This document shows, piece by piece, positions 1 to 7,852 of a stretch of 64,000 nt of DNA. Both the position numbers and the translations under genes were made by a program. Below the pieces are notes generated by a model. It saw only the letters and a program-made list of their open reading frames with translations, ran no database searches and had not been told where the DNA came from. This DNA is from a virus. Where the stretch lies: the IMG/VR virus record IMGVR_UViG_3300008448_000020, positions 34,280 to 98,279 of that record, one strand, 5' to 3'. Positions within the stretch are counted from its first letter, which is position 1. Each line of letters starts with the position of its first letter.

Positions 1-253
1 CGACATCGCCGTCAATATTAGTGTTTAGCCCGTGTAATACATTATACGCCTCATTACCGCTATCTATTTTTGCGGCAACCACTCCGATGCCATTAATGAA
101 AATATTTTCTACTACTGGTAAAATTAACTTTGCATCAGCATCTTCCTTAACACAATTGTTAACAAGCTTGCCGTTTTTTTTCTTAAGACCCCTCTTAACA
201 TACCCCTTCCAGCACTTTTTTTCATTAAAAAATTCTTTAAACGTTAATTGCAC
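1..253 (-). CDS. Partial late gene: CW-rich N-terminus plus aspartic-protease-like segment
   Basis: Only the first 84 codons are inside the window; the gene runs off the left edge. It starts with GTG at 253, 5 nt after a perfect TATAAATA late box on the reverse strand. The N-terminus reads MQLTFKEFFNEKKCWKGYV, followed by a Lys/Gly stretch and NNCV; I recall this CW-G-Y...C pattern at the start of many T4-like virion proteins. Further on, FINGIGVVAAKIDSGNEA followed by NVLHG resembles the flap-plus-catalytic 'DSG/DTG' region of retropepsin-like aspartic proteases. The protease idea is an inference from a short motif. FKEFFNE also fits the head-targeting tag seen on other late genes here. A forward frame covering 21-272 is the antisense shadow of this gene. 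Confidence 0.6.
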   Translation of the reverse strand, partial: MQLTFKEFFNEKKCWKGYVKRGLKKKNGKLVNNCVKEDADAKLILPVVENIFINGIGVVAAKIDSGNEAYNVLHGLNTNIDGDV

Positions 254-258
254 ACAAT

Positions 259-266
259 TATTTATA
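259..266 (-). promoter_or_regulatory. Late promoter box TATAAATA
   Basis: Perfect T4 late consensus on the reverse strand, 5 nt from the GTG at 253. A start site about 6 nt past the box would put +1 on the start codon. Confidence 0.75.
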
Positions 267-303
267 ATATAAATTGTAATATTTTAGTAGCCTAGAAATT
301 AAA

Positions 304-311
304 TATAAATA
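304..311 (+). promoter_or_regulatory. Late promoter box TATAAATA
   Basis: Perfect late consensus, 3 nt before the ATG at 315. It forms a divergent pair with the reverse box at 259-266. Confidence 0.7.
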
Positions 312-314
312 GCT

Positions 315-863
315 ATGTTCGCAAAAGATATTGAATTACTGAACGAAATCTACGTACAAAAAATAACCGAAATGGGTATCGGGCCGAGAGGTGATAATGA
401 CAGTATGCAACCATCAGTATCTAAGGTTAATCATGTTGAAATGCCTCCTCACAGACAGTGCGGTCAATGTAGTGATGAAGAATGTGAAGGTTCAGTAAAT
501 CATGAAGATACAAACGCGGGAATGGTTAAGCAAAGTTTATTTAGGCTTGTAAAGCTTTCAGCAATGTTACATGATTTAGTTGCAAAACATAGCAGCGCAG
601 AGCCGTGGGTATTAAGTAAAGTGACAGAAGCTCTTAATCACATCGAATCTGTTTATGGCTATATGGACTATGAAACATATCGTCAACAGGTCGATACGGA
701 TATAGAGAATATTGAAGAAGAAACAGAGCAAGATCTTTATAATTCTATAGCCAATGGCGGTGAGACGATTATTAATAAGATCCGTACAGTACTTTCAAGA
801 GAATCTAAAGAGCAAATAGAAGATTTTTTATATGAAGCTATTACAGCTCTCGAAAGCCGATAG
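315..863 (+). CDS. Probable internal virion protein with head-targeting-like N-terminus
   Basis: A 182-residue protein of unknown function driven by its own late box. The N-terminus MFAKDIELLNEIYVQKI contains LLNE, a good match to the [LI]xE cleavage consensus of T4-type prohead proteases. Residues 62-110 (SLFRLVKLSAMLHDLV then EPWVLSKVTEALNHIESV) match a recurring helical module (FRL-K-A-LHD...EPWV-KIT-A...I-SV) that I recall from T4-like and jumbo phage virion proteins. A cysteine cluster CGQCSDEEC lies near residue 50 and could bind metal. It ends tail to tail with the reverse gene at 864. No enzymatic motif is visible. Confidence 0.65.
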   Translation: MFAKDIELLNEIYVQKITEMGIGPRGDNDSMQPSVSKVNHVEMPPHRQCGQCSDEECEGSVNHEDTNAGMVKQSLFRLVKLSAMLHDLVAKHSSAEPWVLSKVTEALNHIESVYGYMDYETYRQQVDTDIENIEEETEQDLYNSIANGGETIINKIRTVLSRESKEQIEDFLYEAITALESR

Positions 864-1304
864 TTATTGAACGTACGGGCTCTTTTTCTTCATACTGTTA
901 ACAATAACATTATATTTTTGCATAAAATTATTCTCGTTAACAGAGTTAACAAACTTTTTAAAATTGGGGTTGTTGAGTCTCTCGATATTATCTGATTTCA
1001 CTTCATTTTCGTTCATTACAAACTTAAGTTTATTTTGTATATCGAATGCATTTTCTTTTGTGATATTGTCACCGGTGAAAATTGCGTCAATTTCACCAGC
1101 AGGTATATCCATCACTAATGCTTTAGCGAGCATTTTAACAAGACTTACATATCCCTCAGGAGCAACAGCTTGTGGAGTATTATCAGTAGCAGGCTTAGGT
1201 TGCGCATTAGGATCAGGTGTAGTGGCGTCCTGTGGACTACCTTGCTCTACATCTTGCTCTATTAATGTTGTAATATATTCATTATACTTTGTTAAAAAGG
1301 CCAT
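864..1304 (-). CDS. Probable internal head protein (tagged N-terminus, Pro/Ala linker)
   Basis: A 146-residue late protein. The N-terminus MAFLTKYNEYITTLIEQDVE resembles the short amphipathic tags of neighbouring late genes. A low-complexity Asp/Pro/Ala/Thr linker (residues 20-50) follows, then a helical domain ending in basic residues (KKKSPYV). The start is fixed by a CATAAATA late box 5 nt upstream of the ATG. Monocistronic or at the end of a reverse-strand group; the two genes upstream on the same strand are GIY-YIG and an unknown. No catalytic motif seen. Confidence 0.6.
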   Translation of the reverse strand: MAFLTKYNEYITTLIEQDVEQGSPQDATTPDPNAQPKPATDNTPQAVAPEGYVSLVKMLAKALVMDIPAGEIDAIFTGDNITKENAFDIQNKLKFVMNENEVKSDNIERLNNPNFKKFVNSVNENNFMQKYNVIVNSMKKKSPYVQ

Positions 1305-1309
1305 ATAGT

Positions 1310-1317
1310 TATTTATG
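1310..1317 (-). promoter_or_regulatory. Late promoter box CATAAATA
   Basis: One mismatch to TATAAATA, 5 nt from the ATG at 1304. It lies in the 16-nt gap between two reverse-strand genes. Confidence 0.65.
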
Positions 1318-1320
1318 TTA

Positions 1321-1872
1321 CTATGCTAATAGAAGCTGTTTTGCTTTAAGATCGGTTAACAATTGTTTATCGAGCAAGTAAAGGTCATGTCTTTTTATAA
1401 AAGAAATCGTCTTACTGAACGTGAAAGAACTAAAATCAATTTTGTTAGTATATTCAACAAGCTTTAAAATATACTCTCGTCTATTGCCACACTTATTATC
1501 TAAAAATTTTACATAATCGGCATACGAAACATTATCAATATTATACAACTTCATTGGTAGGAGTGAAGCAATTTTTTTAATACATTTTTGTAAAAAACCG
1601 TGAGGCAGAATACTATGCAAAGATGAAGATGTGTAAGTTGTATCATAATAAAATATAACCTTTACACCTAATTTCTGTGATACAGTAAATTTACATATGT
1701 TATATATCATGTAATGTAAACATATATTTTTAACATCGCTGGAAATTTTCGTTTTGACTTCAATATTATATTGAATAAAATTTGTACATATATCATCATA
1801 ACATTCATTAAGAATTGACCATATATCTACCGCACAAATATTATACTCTTTAATAAAGACAGTACTACTCAC
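1321..1872 (-). CDS. Unknown 183-residue protein downstream of GIY-YIG nuclease
   Basis: I do not recognise this protein. It is rich in Ile, Tyr, Lys and Cys (about eight Cys), with no signal peptide or clear membrane segment. Its start overlaps the end of the upstream GIY-YIG gene by 8 nt, so the two are probably co-transcribed and translationally coupled. A segment VKVIFYYDTTY could be a beta-strand followed by an acidic residue, but that is not enough to assign a fold. Confidence 0.6.
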   Translation of the reverse strand: MSSTVFIKEYNICAVDIWSILNECYDDICTNFIQYNIEVKTKISSDVKNICLHYMIYNICKFTVSQKLGVKVIFYYDTTYTSSSLHSILPHGFLQKCIKKIASLLPMKLYNIDNVSYADYVKFLDNKCGNRREYILKLVEYTNKIDFSSFTFSKTISFIKRHDLYLLDKQLLTDLKAKQLLLA

Positions 1873-2314
1873 TACCTACTATTGTAGCTTCTTTTTTTAG
1901 TTTTTCAAACTCACTTTTTGGCGGTCTGCCGATTCTTACGTTTAGTATGCCGTTATAATAATCATCTCTTACGATAACATCTTGTTTTATTTGCTCTTTT
2001 ATTTCATAATAAGCAAGAGCCCATTTTGAGTCACAAACTTTAATAATAGTAAAAATGAATGATTCTTTACCGTATTTTTCAATATCAATATTAAGATCTG
2101 TAGATGAACCGGTATATTCACGCCAATCAGATTCTCTATAATCAATCCGATTACGCTTTTTTCCCTTTAGCGGCCGTCGTTTTATTCTTGAATTACACTG
2201 CTTTTTACCAATATATTTCTTACCGGTAACAGTATTCTTTATTTCATATATAAAGCCAAAAGAATGGTCAGTAAAGATAACCCCCTCACTTAAAATCCAA
2301 TGACCTAAATTCAT
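1865..2314 (-). CDS. GIY-YIG family endonuclease
   Basis: A 149-residue protein. FGFIYEIKNTVTGKKYIGKK near residue 20 is the GIY-YIG core (here F-I-Y ... Y-I-G), followed by a basic K/R-rich stretch and SDWREYTGSS; a later E (YYEIKEQIK) sits where the family's metal-binding Glu is expected. The whole gene is the nuclease domain plus a short tail, as I recall for stand-alone phage copies, rather than a homing enzyme with a DNA-binding repeat domain. It follows the stop of the upstream reverse gene by 1 nt and is co-transcribed with it. Possible roles are host DNA breakdown or homing; the sequence does not decide. Confidence 0.8.
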   Translation of the reverse strand: MNLGHWILSEGVIFTDHSFGFIYEIKNTVTGKKYIGKKQCNSRIKRRPLKGKKRNRIDYRESDWREYTGSSTDLNIDIEKYGKESFIFTIIKVCDSKWALAYYEIKEQIKQDVIVRDDYYNGILNVRIGRPPKSEFEKLKKEATIVGSE

Positions 2315-2315
2315 A

Positions 2316-2552
2316 CTACATTACAGCAGGCGTACGTCTTGCGATTTTGAATTTTACTCGCTTTTTGCTTTTTTTACGGCCTAAAATTGCATCAACAGGG
2401 TTTATTGGTCTATTATCATTAGGGTTATAAGCTTTGCTGTTTTGACTAGGGAACTGATTACCAAATTCTCCTGTAGCATTTGGACCAAATGCACTACTTG
2501 CTGTCACATCTTCACTAAGTAAAGACTCAAAAATTCTATGAAAAATACTCAT
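2316..2552 (-). CDS. Small probable internal head protein with LLSE cleavage-like site
   Basis: A 78-residue late protein. The N-terminus MSIFHRIFESLLSEDV carries the IFES and LLSE pattern typical of the proposed head-targeting tags. It continues with AFGPNATGEFGNQF and ends in a very basic tail (KKSKKRVKFKIARR) suited to DNA contact inside the head. A TTG at 2558 lies 7 nt after the late box and the ATG at 2552 lies 13 nt after it. I chose ATG because it reproduces the tag motif, but TTG cannot be excluded. Confidence 0.6.
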   Translation of the reverse strand: MSIFHRIFESLLSEDVTASSAFGPNATGEFGNQFPSQNSKAYNPNDNRPINPVDAILGRKKSKKRVKFKIARRTPAVM

Positions 2553-2580
2553 TTGCAAATTTGTATATTTATACTATTAT
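2553..2580 (+). promoter_or_regulatory. Early sigma70-like promoter for the uvsY operon
   Basis: TTGCAA (2553-2558), 16-nt spacer, TATTAT (2575-2580), then ATG at 2592. The late box of the reverse gene lies inside its spacer. Confidence 0.5.
2566..2573 (-). promoter_or_regulatory. Late promoter box TATAAATA
   Basis: Perfect late consensus on the reverse strand, inside the forward early promoter. It probably serves the 2316-2552 gene. Confidence 0.65.
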
Positions 2581-2591
2581 TTAGTAAAATA

Positions 2592-2981
2592 ATGCTTGAA
2601 GACTACATAAAAGAGCTTGAGAATGATTTAAAAATTGATGAACTTAATCTCAAAGATTATCAATTAAGATTACCTGCTTTAAAACATAAATGGGCAGGTA
2701 GAATGATACGTCTTAAACTTGAAGTAGCTAATGATATTAAAGATAGTGAGAGTTTAAAAAAACTTCTAACTAATGAGATACAGAAAAATGCACCTGTAAA
2801 ACTATCATTACCAGCTATTAGTTCTGCAGTTGAAAAACATACACAATACAAACAATTAGTAGAAAAAATAAGTCATAAAAAATTGGTTATAGAATTGCTA
2901 GAAAAAACAGAGAAGACGCTGAGCAGTGCTACATATGATATTAAAAATCTCATAGAGATTATGAAATTAGAAATAACGTAA
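2592..2981 (+). CDS. uvsY: UvsY-like recombination mediator
   Basis: A 129-residue highly helical, charged protein. In T4 UvsY loads the UvsX recombinase onto gp32-coated single-stranded DNA. Support: size close to T4 UvsY (137), an N-terminal LEDYIKELENDLKID like the T4 start, a K-W-x-x-x-x-x-x-L-K motif (HKWAGRMIRLKLE), and a C-terminal YDIKNLIEIMKLE matching the family's 'IKN-I-Y--F' ending. It is immediately upstream of UvsW, the same recombination grouping as in T4. The ATG at 2592 is preferred over an upstream frame extension because the early promoter lies just before it. The stop overlaps the UvsW start. Confidence 0.7.
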   Translation: MLEDYIKELENDLKIDELNLKDYQLRLPALKHKWAGRMIRLKLEVANDIKDSESLKKLLTNEIQKNAPVKLSLPAISSAVEKHTQYKQLVEKISHKKLVIELLEKTEKTLSSATYDIKNLIEIMKLEIT

Positions 2982-4429
2982 TGATAAACGTTGGCTTTGA
3001 CAAAGCGAAAAGACTCGGTATAATATCAGGTGATCTGTTTCAGGAGATGCGCGAGTACTTTTCTGTTAAAAATGACGCAGCACGCTTTGCAAAACGTTAC
3101 AATAGATTCATACCGTCGCGTATATATGCTATAACACCAAACGGTCGATTCGAGCCAGGTATGTATAATGATATACGTCAATTTATTTTAAGTAAAAATT
3201 ATGTAGGTGATATAGTAGTAGATAAAGAATTTACAGATTTCTTAATACCGGCATTATCTACATGGCATACATCACCTAAATTTACTAATGAACCGTTACC
3301 GTTACTATTACCGCTGCGAGATTATCAGCGCGAAATAGTAAAGCGTAGCTTGGAGTACGGCAGAGGCACTATATTGCTTGCGACAGCAGGCGGTAAAACA
3401 CTAACAGCTGCCTCCATACTCACAAATATTTTTCATATATACGGCAGTAAGTTTAAATGTCTTTTTATTGTTCCTGATAGAGGTCTTGTAGAGCAGACGA
3501 GCTCAGATTTTGATCAATACGGTGTATCATTTACAGTCTCAAAATGGACAGGCGACGATCCTCTTGATAAAACCGCGAATGTTATTGTAGCAAATATCGG
3601 TATAATGCAAAGCAAGAATACTGATCTTTCTTGGTTATGTGAGGTTGATGTATTGTTTATAGACGAGTGCCATAGATTGAGAAAAGGAAATGAAATAAAC
3701 AATATTTTTAAAATATTAAAAACACCACACCGTTACGGTTTAACTGGTACAATGCCAGAAGGCCCTCTCGATCAATGGAATATAACAGGTAAAATAGGTC
3801 CTGTTATTTATAAAAAAGAGAGTATTGATTTGCGTAATGAAAGTTACATCTCCGGTGTTGAGATACAAATATTAAAGCTTAAACATAACAATCACAAACA
3901 TAATCTCACGTATAGAGAAGAAATAGAGACATTAATAACAAGTGATTACAGAAATAACACAATAAGCACTATCTCCTCGAAATTACAAAAGAACACTTTA
4001 GTATTGGTGGATTACATTGAGCACGGCAAACGTTTATATGATTCAATAACAAAAGCAGCACCTGCTAAACGTGTTTTTTTCATACACGGGGATATAGATG
4101 TCTCTGAGAGAGATAAAGTAAGACAGTTAATGGAAGAAGCAGACGATATTGTTGTAGTTGCTATCTCTAAAATATTCTCCACCGGTATTAACATTAAAAA
4201 TTTACACTATATTATTTTTGCTTGTGGTGGAAAAGCAAAGGTGAAGATAGTACAATCAATAGGTCGCGGTTTGAGACTGCACAAGGATAAGGATAAGCTG
4301 ATTATTTTTGATATTGCAGATGCTTACCACTACAGTTTAAGTCACCTTGAAAAACGAATTTTATTATATGAAAAAGAGCACATTAAATTCTCAATCAAAG
4401 AAATTGAAGAAAAAAAATCAGGAAATTAA
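2981..4429 (+). CDS. uvsW: UvsW-type SF2 RNA-DNA and branch-migration helicase
   Basis: A 482-residue superfamily 2 helicase. T4 UvsW unwinds R-loops and branched recombination intermediates and shifts the phage to recombination-dependent replication. Visible motifs: Q-motif-like LRDYQREIV (113-120), Walker A ATAGGKT (134-140), DECH box (228-231), motif III LTGTMPE (254-260), and C-terminal motif VI SIGRGLRL. The N-terminal 90 residues match the accessory domain of UvsW. Length is close to T4 UvsW (about 500). It starts one base before the UvsY stop and overlaps the gp55 start at its 3' end, so the operon is tightly coupled. Confidence 0.93.
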   Translation: MINVGFDKAKRLGIISGDLFQEMREYFSVKNDAARFAKRYNRFIPSRIYAITPNGRFEPGMYNDIRQFILSKNYVGDIVVDKEFTDFLIPALSTWHTSPKFTNEPLPLLLPLRDYQREIVKRSLEYGRGTILLATAGGKTLTAASILTNIFHIYGSKFKCLFIVPDRGLVEQTSSDFDQYGVSFTVSKWTGDDPLDKTANVIVANIGIMQSKNTDLSWLCEVDVLFIDECHRLRKGNEINNIFKILKTPHRYGLTGTMPEGPLDQWNITGKIGPVIYKKESIDLRNESYISGVEIQILKLKHNNHKHNLTYREEIETLITSDYRNNTISTISSKLQKNTLVLVDYIEHGKRLYDSITKAAPAKRVFFIHGDIDVSERDKVRQLMEEADDIVVVAISKIFSTGINIKNLHYIIFACGGKAKVKIVQSIGRGLRLHKDKDKLIIFDIADAYHYSLSHLEKRILLYEKEHIKFSIKEIEEKKSGN

Positions 4430-4985
4430 AGCACCAAAAAACAAAAAACCTAAAGTAAAAAGTATTAGTGCAACACGCAGTGATAACAAAGAGGTCGTAT
4501 TGAGGGGTGTTGATGCTGAGAAGATATCTGTGCAAGAGCCTGTAAGGAAGATTAAGCCGCGTGATAAGGAGCATTATGTTAATGGTAAGGAGTTTGAAGA
4601 AGAAATACGTCAATATTATAGTACCGGTGTAATTACTGTGAAGCTCGGTGAAAGTATTAATAAAATAGCGAGCGGTCTTTCTTACGCAACAAATTTCATC
4701 AATTATTCATACAAGGAGGATATGATAGGTGATGCTATTGTAAAAATGTTCTCTGCACTAAAAAACAAAAGCTTCAAGCTTGACTCGGGGTTTAGCCCGT
4801 TTTCATATTTTACTACCATTGCATTCCACGCTTTTATTAATAGAATTAAAAAAGAAAAAAAACATCACGAAGCTCTCAACGACTATAGAGATAAGGTCTA
4901 TACGGAGCTGATGATTGATAATAATGAAGTTAACGGGACACATGTATATGTTGATCCCACATACGCCAACGATGACGATTACTGA
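4368..4985 (+). CDS. 55: Late-transcription sigma factor gp55
   Basis: gp55 is the phage sigma subunit that directs host RNA polymerase to TATAAATA late promoters with the sliding clamp. The protein is about 205 residues. After a Lys-rich low-complexity N-terminus it has YVNGKEFEEEIRQYY and a sigma region 2-like part: EDMIGDAIVKMFSAL, FSPFSYFTTIAFHAFINRIK-KEKK. These match the T4 gp55 pattern (EMI-DGIE--L--F---Y-N--AYIT-ACFNAFV-RIKKE). The ATG at 4368 overlaps the UvsW 3' end by 62 nt; a TTG at 4347 is also in frame. Its presence agrees with the many late boxes in this window. Confidence 0.85.
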   Translation: MKKSTLNSQSKKLKKKNQEIKAPKNKKPKVKSISATRSDNKEVVLRGVDAEKISVQEPVRKIKPRDKEHYVNGKEFEEEIRQYYSTGVITVKLGESINKIASGLSYATNFINYSYKEDMIGDAIVKMFSALKNKSFKLDSGFSPFSYFTTIAFHAFINRIKKEKKHHEALNDYRDKVYTELMIDNNEVNGTHVYVDPTYANDDDY

Positions 4986-6030
4986 CCTTAGCACCAATAC
5001 ATCGAAAATTTGCTGTATTGCCGATTTACACATCGGTGTTCATCAAAATAATACACTATGGCATGATATAGCACTCAAATGGGCGAACTGGCTTAAAGGT
5101 GAACTAGAGAAGAAGAATATATATGATATATTCATACTTGGAGATGTTTATCATTATCGTGATGAAGTTGCTGTTAATACCATGCACGTTGTTAATCAGA
5201 TATTTTCGCTCTGGAAAGATTTTAATATTACTGTGCTGGTTGGTAATCATGACGCATATTATAAAGATAATTCTACAGTTAGCTCACTATCACTGCTTGA
5301 CGGCAAAAACAAAATACGCGTCATAGATACAACACAAACCTTTACACTTTACGGTAAAACGGTTACTTTTCTGCCGTGGGGTGCACCATTATCTGATGTA
5401 CCGAAATCCGACATATTGTTCGGACATCTTGAAGTTGAGAGCTTTAAGATGAATAGCTACAAGCTTTGTGAGCATGGTATCAAAACACAATCTTTATTTG
5501 ATAAAGCAAAGCTTGTAATGACAGGTCACTTTCATTTGCGTGAAGAACGGTCATATGATAAGGGCACAGTGATATACGTTGGCAATCCATATGAGATGGA
5601 TTATGGTGATTATAACTCTAAAAAAGGATACTATATTCTTGACATTAATGCGCTAACTTATGATTTTTGTGAAAATACATTATCACCGCGTCACAGTAAA
5701 ATAACTGTAACAGAACTGCAACAGTACTGTGATACAAAGAGAGATATTTCAGAACTATTTGCAAATAATATTGTGCGGGTGGTAGTCGATGGTAAGCATG
5801 GTGTAGATGATATAGATAAAGTTATAAAATATGCATCGGGATTAAATCCAGTTAATTTATCAATTGACTATTCATTACATGACACCACAATAGGTGTGAA
5901 TGAAGCATTATCCGTTTCTGATAGTGTTGATTTAGATCAGACACTGAGAGATTTTATTGCTACTTTAGATATTGAAGACAAGAGCGAAATAGAAGCATAT
6001 TGCATTGACGTATTGAAGAAAGTAAAATGA
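4972..6030 (+). CDS. 47: gp47 recombination nuclease subunit (Mre11/SbcD family)
   Basis: A 352-residue metallophosphoesterase that pairs with gp46 to resect DNA ends for recombination. Motifs: ADLHIG (metal ligands D18, H20), LGDVYHYRDE (D58), GNHDA (91-95), FGHLEV and MTGHFH, the full calcineurin-like set. T4 gp47 is 339 residues. The ATG at 4972 gives MTITDLST and overlaps gp55 by 14 nt; a more upstream in-frame ATG would overlap gp55 further and adds no conserved residues. It overlaps gp46 by 4 nt (ATGA), so the two subunits are translationally coupled. Confidence 0.95.
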   Translation: MTITDLSTNTSKICCIADLHIGVHQNNTLWHDIALKWANWLKGELEKKNIYDIFILGDVYHYRDEVAVNTMHVVNQIFSLWKDFNITVLVGNHDAYYKDNSTVSSLSLLDGKNKIRVIDTTQTFTLYGKTVTFLPWGAPLSDVPKSDILFGHLEVESFKMNSYKLCEHGIKTQSLFDKAKLVMTGHFHLREERSYDKGTVIYVGNPYEMDYGDYNSKKGYYILDINALTYDFCENTLSPRHSKITVTELQQYCDTKRDISELFANNIVRVVVDGKHGVDDIDKVIKYASGLNPVNLSIDYSLHDTTIGVNEALSVSDSVDLDQTLRDFIATLDIEDKSEIEAYCIDVLKKVK

Positions 6031-7838
6031 AAAATATTATTTTTAATCGAGTTAAAATACAAAATTTTCTTTCAGTTGGCAGTGAGCCTGTAGTTATTGA
6101 TTTTAACCCCGGCTTACACATTATTACAGGCGTTAATAGAGATAAAGAAGATAGGCGTAATGGTGTCGGCAAATCTACAATTGCTGACGCGATATATTTT
6201 GCAGTATTTGGTGAGACTTTACGCGATGTTAAAAAAGAGCATATTGTAAATAGTACCACAAAAAAAGGTTGTACCGTAGAATTAGAAATACAAGTTAAGA
6301 CTCTTACAGGTACTACAGGTGTCAGGATTGTCAGGACAATCGAGCCATCAAAGTGTTATATTCATATCGACGGAGAGGATAAGACACTTGACAGCATTTC
6401 AAGTACCAACACATTTATAAGAGAATTATTATCCTGCACTCCAGAAATTTTTCAAAATTGTGTTATAATGACGATTAATAACACAACGCCGTTTATGGCG
6501 AAAAAGAAACAAGAAAAGAGAGAATTTATTGAGAATATTTTTAATTTAAGTATCTTTAGTGATGCACTTGTTTATCTTAAAAGTGATCTGAGTGAGAAGA
6601 GAAAAGTATATGATATAGAGTTAGCGAAATATGAAGAAAATGATCGCTCTTTAAAGAGACAAGAAAAACAACACCTTGAAATGAGTTCTGAAAGAGAGCG
6701 CAAAAAAAATTCATTAATAGAAAGAAAAAAGCAAAACATAGCAGACATAGCAAAGTTACAAAAAGCAGCAGAAGACATAGTTTTGGAGTCTACAGATAGC
6801 ATTAAAAAGACAGTAACAGAGCTTGAAAATGGTATTATTAAAATAGATAGTATTGTACATAATCTTAATCAGGACAGAGCTGTACACAGCGCGAGTGCAC
6901 AACAGCTTAATAAGCAATTAAAACAAATCGGTACCGATGAATATACGTGTCCTGTATGCTTGAGAGCAATAGAAAAGCACGATAAGGAGCATATAGAGTC
7001 TGAAAAAGAAAAAATAACGGTATCAGTTACCGAGCATCTTCATAACATTCAAGATTGTGATAAAAAAATTACTGACTACCGTTCAAAGCGTAATAAAATA
7101 GAGACAAAGATCGCTGAGTTAAAGAACAATATACATAAAGTTGAATTAAAGATACAGGAAAAAAATAATTTTAGCATGCGTATAAAGCAGCTATCAGATA
7201 TACTTTTAACTATAGAGAGCGATATAAATGATGTAGAGAACTCCATCGTCAGTGTTAATCTTAATCTCGATGAGCAGAGAGCTGAACTTGTGCAAGCTCA
7301 AGATAAAATTAAAATTTTAAAAAGAGAGATATCAGTGATTGAAGCTGCAAAATTCGTTTTTTCAGAGGAGGGTGTAAAGTCAGTTGTTATTAAGAAGGTC
7401 CTGCAACTCTTTAACAGTAAACTTGCATATTATTTGAAAAAAATGGATGCAAATTGCACCTGTACGTTTAATGAATATTTTGAAGAAGAAATAAAAGATA
7501 TTAAGGGCAAAACATGCTCATATTTTAATTTTAGTGGTGCTGAGCGTAAAAATGTTGACCTAGCATGTTTATTCACCTTTATGGATATGCGCAGATTACA
7601 AGGCGACGTTTGTTTTAATTTCAGTATATATGATGAATTGTTTGACTCGAGTCTGGATGAACGTGGTGTAGATCTGGTGATAGGTATATTAAACGAAAGA
7701 GTTGAGCAGTTTAATGAAAGTATTATGGTAATAAGTCACCGCAAGGAAAGTATAAAAGCTGCTACCGGGGAAATTATTTTCCTTGAAAAGAAAAACAATA
7801 TTACCCGTAAAGTTGATTTTACGGGTACAACAACATAA
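6027..7838 (+). CDS. 46: gp46 recombination ATPase subunit (Rad50/SbcC family)
   Basis: A 603-residue SMC-like ATPase, partner of gp47. Order of parts: Walker A GVGKS (46-50) with TIADAI; long Lys/Glu-rich coiled coil; zinc hook CPVC (C308, C311) for dimerisation; second coiled coil; ABC signature FSGAERK near 503; Walker B region FSIYDELFDSS near 535; H-loop VISHRKE. T4 gp46 is 560 residues, so this is full length. The last codons contain a perfect 10-bp inverted repeat. Confidence 0.95.
   Translation: MKNIIFNRVKIQNFLSVGSEPVVIDFNPGLHIITGVNRDKEDRRNGVGKSTIADAIYFAVFGETLRDVKKEHIVNSTTKKGCTVELEIQVKTLTGTTGVRIVRTIEPSKCYIHIDGEDKTLDSISSTNTFIRELLSCTPEIFQNCVIMTINNTTPFMAKKKQEKREFIENIFNLSIFSDALVYLKSDLSEKRKVYDIELAKYEENDRSLKRQEKQHLEMSSERERKKNSLIERKKQNIADIAKLQKAAEDIVLESTDSIKKTVTELENGIIKIDSIVHNLNQDRAVHSASAQQLNKQLKQIGTDEYTCPVCLRAIEKHDKEHIESEKEKITVSVTEHLHNIQDCDKKITDYRSKRNKIETKIAELKNNIHKVELKIQEKNNFSMRIKQLSDILLTIESDINDVENSIVSVNLNLDEQRAELVQAQDKIKILKREISVIEAAKFVFSEEGVKSVVIKKVLQLFNSKLAYYLKKMDANCTCTFNEYFEEEIKDIKGKTCSYFNFSGAERKNVDLACLFTFMDMRRLQGDVCFNFSIYDELFDSSLDERGVDLVIGILNERVEQFNESIMVISHRKESIKAATGEIIFLEKKNNITRKVDFTGTTT
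7802..7827 (+). repeat. 10-bp inverted repeat at 3' end of gp46
   Basis: TACCCGTAAA (7802-7811) and TTTACGGGTA (7818-7827) with a 6-nt loop. No U-tract follows, so it is more likely an mRNA 3' stabiliser or processing site than a terminator. Confidence 0.5.
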
Positions 7839-7852
7839 CTACAAACAGTATC

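Noticed and set aside
21-272. Forward ORF of 83 codons at the left edge
   Set aside because: Antisense to a reverse gene that has a late box, a GTG start and recognisable sequence; the forward peptide is hydrophobic noise with no promoter.
7813-7841. TTGATT-17-TAACTA as promoter of the GT-B gene
   Set aside because: Poor -10 and overlap with the gp46 3' hairpin; too weak to list as a feature.
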